This document shows positions 48,034 through 57,683 of a stretch of 64,000 nucleotides of DNA, piece by piece. The first letter of the stretch is position 1; the number at the start of each line of letters is the position of its first letter. The notes under the pieces are model-generated. The model was not told the origin of the DNA. It did not search any database and saw only the letters and a program-made list of their open reading frames with translations. Origin of the DNA: CAZKRL01 sp964555295 (GTDB lineage Bacteria > Bacteroidota > Bacteroidia > Flavobacteriales_D > Sanyastnellaceae); NCBI GenBank assembly GCA_964555295.1, contig CAZKRL010000006.1:1-64000 (forward strand). The letters run 5' to 3'. A program made the translations under genes and the position numbers.

Positions 48034-51000
48034 ATGAGGAACCAATCTATCCTTTGGACATTCGTCATACTGCTGATGCTTTCAGTGGTGTATCTCTTCA
48101 CCTTTGACTTTGTCGCCGACAAATACGAAAGTGATATCAAGCAGATGACCATCGACTCGCTGAATTCAGCGGGAGTAAATTTCACAGAGGGAGATTCGGC
48201 CTACACAGCTTTGTACAAGAAGCTATTGCGCGACAGTGCCGACGCATCAACCTATCCCGTCTTTGGCCATAGCTACAATTACCTGAGAGAAAACCAATTG
48301 AACCTTGGACTCGACCTCAAGGGAGGTATGAGCGTAATCCTCGAAGTTTCTATTCCTGATCTCTTCCTTGCTATTAGCGACAACAATACCAACGAGGTTT
48401 TCCGCAAGTCAATAGCCGACGCAAAAGAGGCGCAAAAAAACTCCTCTGCTGCGTATGTTGACCTTTTCGCTGCAGCTTGGAAAAAAAATAACACTGGCAA
48501 TCTCGAACTCTGGAGAGTTTTCGACAATATTGAGAACAAAGGAAAATTCCCGGCCAAATCCAGTGATGACGAGGTTATCGAAATCCTTCGCCGTGAAGCA
48601 GATGACGCTTTGAACAATACTGAGAACATCATTAAGAAACGTATTGAGCCATTCGGTATAACACAGGCCAATGTTCAACGTCAATCATTGACAGGAAGAA
48701 TTGTAGTGGAATTGCCCGGAATCGATGATCGCGAGCGCGTGAGAAAAACCCTAAAGGCCACTGCAAACCTGGAATTTTGGGACACCTACCGTACGGATGA
48801 GGTATTCATGAAAATGGTAGAGTTGAATAATAATTTGGGCAAGCGACTTGCTCCTGATCTCTTCTCACAAGACCCTAACCGCGCGAAGAAAGACTCAATC
48901 ATGGCGGAGTTGCTCAAAGACACTTCTCTTACAGCGCCGCAAAGAGACTCTATACAGTTAGCATATAAGGACACTACCGTCACTCCCGACAGTTTGCTGT
49001 CCGAGAAAGATTTGAGCAGAAAATATCCCATGCGCAAGCTTCAATTGAATACCAGAGCGGGCTCTGCTGTCGTTGCATTTGCCATGGTCAGTGATACCGC
49101 AGAAATCGGCGGATATCTAAGATCAACTGAGGCGCAGACCTCACTGCCTGCCGATTTGCGATTGTTGTGGGGAGCTAAGCCGTCAGGCAATGTGGTCACA
49201 CTCTTCGGAATCAAAGACAAGAGTATGCGCGGAAAGGCAGAGTTGGACGGGAAATCCATTACAGATGCCCGCCAAGACTTCAATATGATTTCGGGTGAAG
49301 TAGAGGTGAACATGACCATGGACTCTGAAGGCGCATCCATCTGGCGTGAAATGACCAGAAAAAATGCTGCCGATAACAACCGTCCGGTCGCTATTGTGAT
49401 GGACAACCTCGTATTCTCTGCACCCAATGTAAACAGCGAAATCCCCAATGGAAGCTCGGTGATTCAGTTTGGCAGAGCAACAGGAGCTGATCAAACCAAG
49501 CTAGAGCAAGAAGCAAGAGACCTGGCAGGTCTATTGAAAGCAGGTTCACTTCCGGCGCCAGCCAAAATCATCGATGAAGTAACCGTAGGGCCGTCAGTGG
49601 GTGAAGAGAATATCAACTCCGGAAAATTCTCGTTCATTCTTGCCTTCATCCTGATCCTTGTATATATGGTATTTTACTATGCTTGGGCGGGTATTGCAGC
49701 TGACATTGCCTTGATCGTTAACCTGATCTTCATGTTCGGTGCACTGATCTCCTTGCATGGTTCGCTAACATTGCCCGGTATCGCGGGTATCGTGCTTACA
49801 ATGGGTATGGCGGTGGATGCCAACGTACTTATTTACGAGCGCGTAAAGGAAGAGCTTCGCCTCGGAAAGAATATCAGCGCCGCGATGAAAGACGGTTTCA
49901 TCAAAGCGTTGAGCGCGATTTTAGATGGTAACGCAACAACACTTATCACAGGTATCATTCTTTTGTTGGTGGGAACAGGACCAATCAAAGGTTTCGCAAC
50001 AACTCTTATCATTGGTATCTTCACTACCCTCGTTACTGCACTGATTATCTCCCGACTAATTCTATACCGTCGCTTGGAGAACAAAAAGCCCATTACCTTC
50101 TACAGCAACATTACCAAAGACTGGTTCAATAATTTCAACTATGACTTCGTGGGCAAGAGAAAGATTTTCTATGTGGTCTCATTGCTGATTATGATCGCAG
50201 GTGCTGCTTCCTGGATGACACGCGGTTTCAATACGGGCGTTGATTTCTCCGGAGGTACGTCAGTGAGAATCAATTTCGAATCTTCTGCCAATCCGGATGA
50301 GATCCGTGAGGCGATGTCGACAGTGCTTATTGAAAATGGTTCCCCTTCCGCGTTCACAGTTCAGGCTATTGGAAATGATAATAAGTCGTTCAAAATAACC
50401 ACTAATTACCTCATCAATTCGGAGGCCGATAACGTGGAGAATATGGTCAACGACAAAATTGCCGAAGGTCTCAACAAAGTAAGCACTGCCTACACCTTTG
50501 GATCATCCTACAAAGTAGATCCGACGATGAGTGACGACTTCCGCAAGCAAGCCACTTGGGCAACAATTCTTTCGCTTTTATTGGTGGGAGGATACATCAT
50601 GTTGCGATTCCGTAAGTGGGACTTCGCACTAGGAGCATCGGTGGCGCTCTTGCACGATGCTATGGTGGTTATCGCAGCATTTACGTTGCTCAACGGACTG
50701 GTGCCGTTCACCCTTGAGGTAAACCAAAACTTTATCGGTGCCATCCTTACAGTAATTGGATACTCTATCAACGATACGGTGGTAATCTTTGACCGTATCC
50801 GCGAATATCTGAAAACCAGAAAATCCGGACCGATAGAACCTACAATCAACGACGCACTCAATAGTACCATGGGACGTTCTATCAATACATCTCTCACTGT
50901 ATTGATTACCTTGTTGGTGATGTTCATCTTCGGTAGTGATGATATCCGCGGATTCTGTTTCGCAATGATTATTGGAGTTGTATCGGGTGTCTACTCTACC

Positions 51001-51075
51001 CTCTTTATTGCAACTCCAATCGTTGTGGATATGAGAAAGTGGTTTGGGAAAAAGTCTGAAGCCGCTAACGCGTAA
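48034..51075 (+). CDS. secDF: Fused protein-export membrane protein SecDF
   Basis: A 1013-residue inner-membrane protein combining SecD and SecF, which uses the proton gradient to complete Sec export. SecD signatures are LNLGLDLKGGMSVILEV near residue 90, the P1 periplasmic domain, and GIAGIVLTMGMAVDANVLIYERVKEEL. SecF begins around residue 700 with RGFNTGVDFSGGTSVRI and contains IGYSINDTVVIFDRIREYL. Twelve membrane segments are expected. The cyclophilin/HEAT gene follows 11 bases later, so export and periplasmic folding factors may be expressed together. Confidence 0.96.
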   Translation: MRNQSILWTFVILLMLSVVYLFTFDFVADKYESDIKQMTIDSLNSAGVNFTEGDSAYTALYKKLLRDSADASTYPVFGHSYNYLRENQLNLGLDLKGGMSVILEVSIPDLFLAISDNNTNEVFRKSIADAKEAQKNSSAAYVDLFAAAWKKNNTGNLELWRVFDNIENKGKFPAKSSDDEVIEILRREADDALNNTENIIKKRIEPFGITQANVQRQSLTGRIVVELPGIDDRERVRKTLKATANLEFWDTYRTDEVFMKMVELNNNLGKRLAPDLFSQDPNRAKKDSIMAELLKDTSLTAPQRDSIQLAYKDTTVTPDSLLSEKDLSRKYPMRKLQLNTRAGSAVVAFAMVSDTAEIGGYLRSTEAQTSLPADLRLLWGAKPSGNVVTLFGIKDKSMRGKAELDGKSITDARQDFNMISGEVEVNMTMDSEGASIWREMTRKNAADNNRPVAIVMDNLVFSAPNVNSEIPNGSSVIQFGRATGADQTKLEQEARDLAGLLKAGSLPAPAKIIDEVTVGPSVGEENINSGKFSFILAFILILVYMVFYYAWAGIAADIALIVNLIFMFGALISLHGSLTLPGIAGIVLTMGMAVDANVLIYERVKEELRLGKNISAAMKDGFIKALSAILDGNATTLITGIILLLVGTGPIKGFATTLIIGIFTTLVTALIISRLILYRRLENKKPITFYSNITKDWFNNFNYDFVGKRKIFYVVSLLIMIAGAASWMTRGFNTGVDFSGGTSVRINFESSANPDEIREAMSTVLIENGSPSAFTVQAIGNDNKSFKITTNYLINSEADNVENMVNDKIAEGLNKVSTAYTFGSSYKVDPTMSDDFRKQATWATILSLLLVGGYIMLRFRKWDFALGASVALLHDAMVVIAAFTLLNGLVPFTLEVNQNFIGAILTVIGYSINDTVVIFDRIREYLKTRKSGPIEPTINDALNSTMGRSINTSLTVLITLLVMFIFGSDDIRGFCFAMIIGVVSGVYSTLFIATPIVVDMRKWFGKKSEAANA

Positions 51076-51086
51076 ATCACATTCCA

Positions 51087-53156
51087 ATGAAATTCCTCAT
51101 GTTGAAATCAAACGAGAGGAATTTTGTCAAAGATGTTAGTCTGTTATTGGTTGGGGTATTACGATACCCTTATCGTTGTGGGTTCTATGCTACGATAATT
51201 GCCTTGACTTTATTCTGTGGTTGCAATGTCCCAGAGCCGCACAATAAATTTCATGATGAAACCATTCGAGCGATAGCTACGCTCGCCGACCAGCGAGATA
51301 CAGAAGCACTTCTCTCCTACCTCAGCAATCCAGACCCCATCATTCGAGCAGAAGCCGCCATGGCCTTTGCAAGCGTCCGCGATACCAGCGCGCTCCATGC
51401 TCTTCTAAATTGTTTGAATGACACCTGCAGTAGTGTTAGAGCGGCTGCGGCATATAGTCTCGGACAAACACCGCATTACTCTTCTCTTTGTCATTTACCC
51501 TCCTACCTTGTAAAGGAAAAAGATTCACTTACATATCAAAACCTTGCCGAGGCGTTGGGGAAATGTATTGGGCAATTGCATACCGACACAGCGTTCGCCC
51601 CGGCCATTGAACACGGCATAGAATCTTTGCTCATCCCACAACCCACCTCCATCCAACCTACGGTGGCATGTGCGAGGGCATCATTTTGGATGAATCTGGG
51701 CGGTTACCAACCCAAAACCATTTGTACACCCCTGGCAAATACATTCGAAAGCGCAGATGTAATAACTCGGAGGTGGATTGCATTCGCCCTTGCAAGGTGC
51801 AGAGGAGATTGGTTAAGCGATAGCCTTTCAACATCTACATTTCTGTTGGCGATGCAAATTGAGACAGATCCTATTACCCTGCTCAATGGATTGACTGTAG
51901 CCGGAAAAGTAAAAAGTCGCCACGCTACCGAACTCATCCGACATACACTATTACAAGCCGCACTGCCTCTTGAGATAAAGATTGCAGCCTGCAGGGCCGC
52001 CCAAAGAAACCAAAGCATTAATGTCGAAGACATCTTGCCAATACTCGAAACCTCGAACGAGTCATTGCAGGAAGAGGCTCTCATTGCTATGGAAAGCAAA
52101 ATACCTACTGAAGAAGACTGGAAGCAACTGCTAGAAAATGAAGTGCGATTTACTTCGCGCCAACTGGCCCGAAGCATGCGATTGAAATGCAAATGGTTTG
52201 AGACAAGCAAAACAAAAACACCTAAACTGGAAACTCCCTTCAACGGGTTACCGGAGCAGGAGTGTCTTCAAAGGATAGAAAACGAAACGAATGTTTATAC
52301 CCGCCTTGAATGGATTCGCACTCTTGGTATGAGTCCCACTATGGCGGATCACATCTATCAAAAAGCTTTGACAACTTCGGAAATTCTTGAGATGAATGCC
52401 TATACCGAAGCGTACATTTTGTGCAACAAGCAAGTACAATTCCCCGATGTCAATCGCTATGCTGAAACGTTATTAGAGCTTTGCAAAAAAGATGACGTTG
52501 GTGTGACAGCGTTATGCGCTGCTGAACTTCGCGAATTGCCTTTAGCGCAGGATGAAAAAAAGAAATTCACCGAAGTATTGGAGTCTCTCCTGGCGCGACT
52601 TACCATCCCTCGGGAAGTGGAAACTGCGAATGAACTAATTCGCACCATTAACCTATGGGGAATCAAAACACTGGAAGAAATTAAGGTACCTCACAATCAC
52701 CCACTCGATTGGAACTTGATTCAACAAATTCCTCGTCGGCAACAAGCTGTCATCAACACAAATCGCGGAGCCATCATTATTGAGTTGCACGTAGAACATG
52801 CCCCCGGTAGCGTATCCAATTTCATTCAACTCGTCAAATCGGGTTTCTATGATGGCAAGACCTTTCATCGAATGGTGCCGAATTTCGTGGTGCAAGGAGG
52901 TTGTCAGCGTGGCGACGGAATGGGTTCTACCGATTACACAATTCGCTCTGAATTTCAACTGCATGATTATAGTGAGGGAAGCGTAGGCCTCGCGTCATCA
53001 GGTCCCGACACCGAAAGCTGTCAGTGGTTTATTACTCACATACCTACACCTCATCTCGAGGGACGATATACCATTTTTGCACATGTCATGCAAGGCATGG
53101 ACGTAGTTAAATCCTTGCAAATTGGAGACACCATTGAGAAGGTGGAATTAAGATAG
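51087..53156 (+). CDS. HEAT-repeat lipoprotein fused to a cyclophilin-type peptidyl-prolyl isomerase
   Basis: A 689-residue predicted lipoprotein: lipobox LFCGC with Cys46, although the leader is long and the start may be later. Residues ~60-540 are HEAT-like helical repeats (DPIIRAEAAMAFASVRDTSA, SSVRAAAAYSLGQTP). The last ~140 residues are a cyclophilin domain with KTFHRMVPNFVVQGG and a catalytic region close to family consensus, including Arg in FHRM. It should act as a foldase on proteins leaving the Sec channel; it is 11 bases behind secDF. Confidence 0.85.
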   Translation: MKFLMLKSNERNFVKDVSLLLVGVLRYPYRCGFYATIIALTLFCGCNVPEPHNKFHDETIRAIATLADQRDTEALLSYLSNPDPIIRAEAAMAFASVRDTSALHALLNCLNDTCSSVRAAAAYSLGQTPHYSSLCHLPSYLVKEKDSLTYQNLAEALGKCIGQLHTDTAFAPAIEHGIESLLIPQPTSIQPTVACARASFWMNLGGYQPKTICTPLANTFESADVITRRWIAFALARCRGDWLSDSLSTSTFLLAMQIETDPITLLNGLTVAGKVKSRHATELIRHTLLQAALPLEIKIAACRAAQRNQSINVEDILPILETSNESLQEEALIAMESKIPTEEDWKQLLENEVRFTSRQLARSMRLKCKWFETSKTKTPKLETPFNGLPEQECLQRIENETNVYTRLEWIRTLGMSPTMADHIYQKALTTSEILEMNAYTEAYILCNKQVQFPDVNRYAETLLELCKKDDVGVTALCAAELRELPLAQDEKKKFTEVLESLLARLTIPREVETANELIRTINLWGIKTLEEIKVPHNHPLDWNLIQQIPRRQQAVINTNRGAIIIELHVEHAPGSVSNFIQLVKSGFYDGKTFHRMVPNFVVQGGCQRGDGMGSTDYTIRSEFQLHDYSEGSVGLASSGPDTESCQWFITHIPTPHLEGRYTIFAHVMQGMDVVKSLQIGDTIEKVELR

Positions 53157-53265
53157 ACATCGAACTATTATCCCTAGTTGATCTATCTAATTGCCCATTG
53201 ACGAATATCGATGCATACCCCTTGGCTATAGATCATTGAAAGCACCAAATATCAGCAGCTGTTCT

Positions 53266-54585
53266 TCAGGATAACTGATGAGATTCCAAAGAGAATGAAA
53301 ATGTTGTTCCTTCACCTGGCTTGGAGTCTACACACAATACCGCATCGTGTTTAGCCAGAAATTCTGATACGAGCATCATTCCCACACCTCTACCTTTTTC
53401 ACGATTTGTTCCGAGGGTGGTAAACTGCACTCCGCGAGTGATATTATCCACCTGCTCGGCCGACATTCCAATTCCTGAATCATGAACAGCAAATTCAATC
53501 CTTTCTCCTACTGAGCGTGCGCTGATGGTGATGGTTTTTCCCACGGGGGTAAATTTGATGGCGTTACCTAACAAGTTACGCAAAATGCAATCCATCATAT
53601 TGCGATCAGCTGATACCATATGTTTCACAGTTACATCAAGGTTCACATGAATACGTTTGATACTGAGTGCGAATTCATGGTTACATTTCAACTGAGCTAA
53701 AATTTCCATAACATCACAAGGCTGTCTATTGACATTCAACTCATCTTGCTGAGCGCGTGTCCATTGCAACATGTTCTCCAATGTTTCCAGCGTCTTGGAT
53801 GCATCTTCCTTCAAACTTCCCAGCAATTTCGATTGATTCTCTGAGCTCAGCTGCGCTTGTTCAATTACATCCACTACTCCAATGGTCTTGGCAATATCAC
53901 CCCTCAGATCATGTGACATCATGGATAATAATTTATCTCGAGTCCGAATACTGCCGAGCATCATCTTGTTCTGCTTGTCGTTCTCATCAGCTTGTATCCG
54001 AAGCTGCGCCTGCGCCTTATTGTTCAGCTGTGTTAGTGTATTCAATATAAGCACACAAAAACCCAATGAACCCGAAAGGTTTACTATCTTGAAAACATAC
54101 ATACTCGTTGCGTCGAAAGACAACGGAGCAATAAATTGACTGCACAGTAGATATGAGGGTATAAAGGCAAAAATGCACACTTGAACCATTAGCTTATACC
54201 ATCGTTGCCCTTCGGTAAAAATAATCTCAGAACTCATCAATGTGGGAATGATAAAGGTCCAAGCAAATCCTGCGTCGGTATATTGAAGTGTGATACAAAA
54301 CAGAACGAGTATTGCATGAATGTGCAGAAACAACTTTGATGCACCGGTATATCCTGTTCGAAAAAGCCAGAGGTAAATCGGTGTCATCAGCGCGAGACTG
54401 GATATATAGTAGGTTGCTGGACCTACCACTACAATCAAGTCTACCAAAAGAAAAAGAATTGAGAAAAACGCCGCAGCGAAAATCAGCAACACCCAAAGTC
54501 GTTCGGTTTTAAGCGTAGAAAAATCTACGTCCGAAGGCATGAAGCGATCCGCGAATTTTTCTAGTTTATCACCGACTGTGGACAT
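53266..54585 (-). CDS. Membrane sensor histidine kinase
   Basis: A 439-residue kinase with about six hydrophobic helices in residues ~30-185 (VLLIFAAAFFSILFLLVDL and following), a linker, a HisKA domain with the phosphorylated His in LLSMMSHDLRGD, and a HATPase_c domain (N-box LRNLLGNAIKFT, VHDSGIGM, GRGVGMMLV and TTFSFSL). No response regulator gene is adjacent, so it is an orphan and its signal is unknown. Confidence 0.9.
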   Translation of the reverse strand: MSTVGDKLEKFADRFMPSDVDFSTLKTERLWVLLIFAAAFFSILFLLVDLIVVVGPATYYISSLALMTPIYLWLFRTGYTGASKLFLHIHAILVLFCITLQYTDAGFAWTFIIPTLMSSEIIFTEGQRWYKLMVQVCIFAFIPSYLLCSQFIAPLSFDATSMYVFKIVNLSGSLGFCVLILNTLTQLNNKAQAQLRIQADENDKQNKMMLGSIRTRDKLLSMMSHDLRGDIAKTIGVVDVIEQAQLSSENQSKLLGSLKEDASKTLETLENMLQWTRAQQDELNVNRQPCDVMEILAQLKCNHEFALSIKRIHVNLDVTVKHMVSADRNMMDCILRNLLGNAIKFTPVGKTITISARSVGERIEFAVHDSGIGMSAEQVDNITRGVQFTTLGTNREKGRGVGMMLVSEFLAKHDAVLCVDSKPGEGTTFSFSLESHQLS

Positions 54586-54686
54586 CTAACCAATAAATCT
54601 TGCGGGCAATATTAATCAAGAAACCAAGTGAGATTTCACCCACTACATAGAACCTATTGATAACATAACACGATTCGTTGGTCGAC

Positions 54687-54910
54687 TCAATTCCTCATCA
54701 CCATTACATACCCCGCCCTGCACTCACCTATTTGACCGTCGAGTGGTTGCATTACCCAGTAATAGGTGCCGTCAGGAAAACCTACGGCGCTCCATCCTTG
54801 CTTTAGATCCTCAGTTGTAAATAACTGAAGGCCCCATCGATTGAAAATGGTGAGTTGCCACTAATCGATTTTACATTACTCGGCAACTGTTCGTCATTTC
54901 CCGTTTTGTT
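54687..54910 (-). pseudogene. Relic of a T9SS type B sorting domain (gliding motility-associated C-terminal domain)
   Basis: Reading the minus strand toward 54687 gives an intact tail, LTIFNRWGLQLF...WSAVGFPDGTYYWVM...AGYVMVMRN and a TGA stop, which is the CHU_C/type B sorting signature (NRWG, PDGTYYW). Upstream the frame meets stops at once, but a one-base shift near 54862 restores NDEQLPSNVKSI, the expected preceding part. No start or signal peptide can be connected, so a larger cargo gene was probably lost here. Confidence 0.8.
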
Positions 54911-55201
54911 TAGACACCATGTAATGAAGGATGTAAAAGTGTGAATGAACAACGCAATTTGATATTTGGTGACTGTGTATTTTAAAGGAGATTACAAGTT
55001 GTAATGGGCCATTAGTTATTCTGAGCATTGATCTCAATCGTATGTTACACGTGCTCTCGCATCTGCGTTCATACGATTCAAGTTCAATGGATGTAAGCTC
55101 CTCGTAGAATGCATGTCCAGACTTTGTAGCAATGCTTGCGACCGAATGTTATTACCTGTTATTCTTTCGTTTGGATGTCAAACGCAAGCAGTTTGATGAG
55201 A
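54911..55201. other. Non-coding stretch
   Basis: I see no convincing gene, RNA or repeat in these 291 bases. Only short spurious frames occur, and they may include further decay products of the sorting-domain gene. Confidence 0.5.
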
Positions 55202-55651
55202 TTATGCATCGGGTATTTCAGGCTCCACCAATTGCCTCAACTTATCAAGCGATTCTTGCCAACCCAAATAACACATTTCAGTGGGTATGGCGACTGGAAT
55301 ACCATCTTGAACAATGGTGAGCTCCGTGCCACACATCATCTTTTTCATCCATACGGATGTGGTGATTTCACCAGACAAAGCGGGTTCTTCAAACTTGTCA
55401 GTGTATTGAATAAACTCATTCGGATTTAACGATACATAGGTGCCACCAAAGGAGTGTTCGTGCCCAGTTGTGAAATTGATGAACGACATGCGATAGGTCC
55501 CACCATGTTGTACGTCCATGCTATGCACAATGCATAGAAAGCCATGTGGCGGAAGCCATGCAGCCATAGCACGTGCATCGGTGAACGCACGATAGACCTT
55601 TTCGGGAGATGCTTTAAGCACACGGGTTAGAGTGACGCTGTTGGTTGTCAT
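55202..55651 (-). CDS. SRPBCC/AHSA1-family protein
   Basis: A 149-residue START-like fold with the AHSA1 pattern: RVLKASPEKVYRAFTDARAMAAWLPP at the start and LGWQESLDKLRQLVEPEIP at the end. Such proteins bind small hydrophobic ligands. It lies 33 bases beyond the VOC gene in the HxlR-headed cluster, a common association in Bacteroidota that suggests stress-related detoxification. Confidence 0.88.
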   Translation of the reverse strand: MTTNSVTLTRVLKASPEKVYRAFTDARAMAAWLPPHGFLCIVHSMDVQHGGTYRMSFINFTTGHEHSFGGTYVSLNPNEFIQYTDKFEEPALSGEITTSVWMKKMMCGTELTIVQDGIPVAIPTEMCYLGWQESLDKLRQLVEPEIPDA

Positions 55652-55684
55652 GACTGGAATTGAGTTTAGTAGTGTATAGTTAGG

Positions 55685-56113
55685 TTATATGGGCACGTTG
55701 AACATCCATCGAATACCGAATCGATCTAGGCATACGCCCCAATAACCCCAGAACGTTTCATGAGGGGGAACGCAGTCCGTGCCTCCTTGGGATAGGGCGT
55801 GGTAAATACGATCAGCCTCTTCTTTGCTATCAAGCTCCAGGCTAATTGTGGTGTTATTTCCAATTTTCAATTGGTGTCCCATGCTTTCCAGCATATCCGT
55901 TCCCATGATGTGAGTACCGCCCAATATGGGAAGTGATATATGCATAATCTTACTCTTCTCCAACTCAGATAGCTGCGGCATGCCGTCTTGTTGCGGCATG
56001 TCTCCCATGCGCATGATAGGAGCGGCCCAAGCTGTTTTGAAAATAGATTGGTAGAGCTTGAACGCCTCTTCTGCGTTACCTTGAAAGTTCAAGTAGATGT
56101 TGGTTTTGGCCAT
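55685..56113 (-). CDS. VOC-family (PhnB/glyoxalase-like) protein
   Basis: A 142-residue protein with the PhnB-type vicinal-oxygen-chelate pattern: YLNFQGNAEEAFKLYQSIFKT at the start, HISLPILGGTHIMGTDML in the middle and the terminal WGYWGVCLDRFGIRWMFNV. It may bind metal and act on small electrophiles, but the ligand is unknown. The start shares one base with the HxlR stop (TAATG), a sign of translational coupling. Confidence 0.9.
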   Translation of the reverse strand: MAKTNIYLNFQGNAEEAFKLYQSIFKTAWAAPIMRMGDMPQQDGMPQLSELEKSKIMHISLPILGGTHIMGTDMLESMGHQLKIGNNTTISLELDSKEEADRIYHALSQGGTDCVPPHETFWGYWGVCLDRFGIRWMFNVPI

Positions 56114-56493
56114 TATGCTTCCTTTATATAAAACCTCTTTTCTATACCCTCAGATTGATTTGAATCTTCTGCCATCATCTTCAATCCATAGTTGCGAATG
56201 GTGGTGATGAGTTTGAGCATGTCCTTTCCCTGCGCGGTAAGCGAGTACTCCGTTTTGGGTGGAACCACAGCATACACTTCACGATGGATGTAACCGTCTT
56301 CCTCCAATTCGCGCAGCTGTGTGGTGAGCATCTTATCAGAGATATGCGGAATGTCTTTGCGTAGCTCACCATACCGCATAGTGTTGTCTTTGAGTCGCCA
56401 CAGAATGGGCGCTTTCCAGGTCCCGCCTATTTGCTCCATCACGAGCTGCACAGGATTGTAATACACTTTTCCGTTGTACTTGAAGTCGGGCAT
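56113..56493 (-). CDS. HxlR-family transcriptional regulator
   Basis: From ATG 56493 the protein has 126 residues with the HxlR winged-helix pattern (MEQIGGTWKAPILWRLKDNTMRYGELRKDIPHISDKMLTTQLREL). A longer start at 56586 would overlap the divergent gene's region and adds sequence not typical of the family. HxlR proteins often respond to quinones or aldehydes. It begins the VOC/AHSA1 operon and faces a reductase-like gene, so it probably regulates both. Confidence 0.87.
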   Translation of the reverse strand: MPDFKYNGKVYYNPVQLVMEQIGGTWKAPILWRLKDNTMRYGELRKDIPHISDKMLTTQLRELEEDGYIHREVYAVVPPKTEYSLTAQGKDMLKLITTIRNYGLKMMAEDSNQSEGIEKRFYIKEA

Positions 56494-56607
56494 AGTCTGG
56501 ATGGCTTCATTACATTGATACTTTCCAAAAAGTATGTATCGCACTTTTGGGTGATACTGATGGCGAAAATACATTCGCCTGATCAAACAATTGCATTACA
56601 TGTATCT

Positions 56608-57219
56608 ATGAACATCGCAATCATCGGAACCGGAAACGTTGGCGGAGCGCTGGCCTCCGGATGGGCAAAGAAAGGTCACACAATTCATCTCGGTGTGCAA
56701 GATATCTCTCAGTTTAAAGGAAAGGATTTGCTCCATAACCCGAATACCGACGTTCAGTTAATAGCAGATGCAGTAGCTAAGTCGGAGGTGGTGCTCATCG
56801 CAACACCGCCGCCTGCTATATTCTCCATCATCGACCAGATGGGCGATGTGACCGGTAAGACCTTGATTGATGCCACCAACTCAGTGCGGCAGGCTCCCGA
56901 TCCCTATCCAACGGTGTATCATGCATTGGCCGATAAGAGCCAAGGCGAAGTGGTGAAGTGTTTCAACTCTACAGGTTTTGAAAACATGCTTAATCCCATC
57001 TATAATGGCGAAGGCATCGATATGTTTATGGCCGGCGACAGTGCCGGAGCAAAAGCAGTTGCTGCGCGATTGGCCTTGGATATCGGTTTTGCATCTTGCT
57101 GGGACTTTGGCAAGGCCGACAAGGTGGAGCTACTCGAGAAATTCGCATTGTCGTGGATCAACCTTGCCATCATGCAGGGCCATGGACGTGCGATGGCGTT
57201 TAAAGTTCTGAAGAGATAG
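56608..57219 (+). CDS. NADPH-dependent F420 reductase-like protein
   Basis: The 203-residue protein starts at ATG 56608 with the dinucleotide-binding signature NIAIIGTGNVGGALASGWAKKGH, followed by KSEVVLIATPP and a helical domain (FNSTGFENMLNPIY, FMAGDSAGAKAVAARL). It belongs to the NADP-binding/F420 reductase-like group often next to HxlR regulators. A frame extended to 56431 has no family support. The 3' two-thirds is duplicated at 58454-58851. Confidence 0.9.
   Translation: MNIAIIGTGNVGGALASGWAKKGHTIHLGVQDISQFKGKDLLHNPNTDVQLIADAVAKSEVVLIATPPPAIFSIIDQMGDVTGKTLIDATNSVRQAPDPYPTVYHALADKSQGEVVKCFNSTGFENMLNPIYNGEGIDMFMAGDSAGAKAVAARLALDIGFASCWDFGKADKVELLEKFALSWINLAIMQGHGRAMAFKVLKR
56822..57219 (+). 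repeat. Left copy of a 398-bp direct repeat
   Basis: This segment matches 58454-58851 with 17 substitutions and no insertion or deletion by my count. A 212-base core (56992-57203) is identical, and the differences cluster at the ends. It covers the 3' part of the reductase gene and its stop. Confidence 0.92.
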
Positions 57220-57683
57220 CATGCGTCGGAGCATTCTATTTCATTGACAGATTCCAATTTTGCGAATGCAGCATGAGATAGAGATTGATAGGTTGATTTG
57301 AATTCATAGATACCGTAGTATCATAATAGCACCTCCTTGGGAAACAGAAGCAAAGCGAAATCAAGGGCAACCTTGCTTGATGATACACTAATCGGATTTA
57401 GCGTTGAATTGTTTTCATGGTTTGAGACGCATTTATTCCATGTTCGTTAGCATTCTGGAAGCAACAATGTCACAGAAAATCCATACAATCAGATTGCATT
57501 GTAAATTACAAAGTTCTAAACAGGTTTTGCTTGAGTTAAAATTGATCATTCGCCCATCAATGCGCATCTGATGAAGATTGATTCACCCCCAATGGTATTC
57601 CGTTAAGGAGATATTACCATGAACCGATGATTTTTTTCTTCATTCGCTTTTAGTATTTTGCAATCCAATAACAAACAGCTATA
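57220..57683. other. Non-coding stretch before the SIMPL gene
   Basis: No long frame, RNA or repeat is evident in these 464 bases. The base composition is AT-rich. Promoter-like TATTTTG near 57654-57660 does not fit the spaced consensus exactly. Confidence 0.5.

Noticed and set aside
56431..56607. N-terminal extension of the reductase-like gene
   Set aside because: It would be antisense to the HxlR gene start and lacks family support; the dinucleotide-binding motif begins at 56608.
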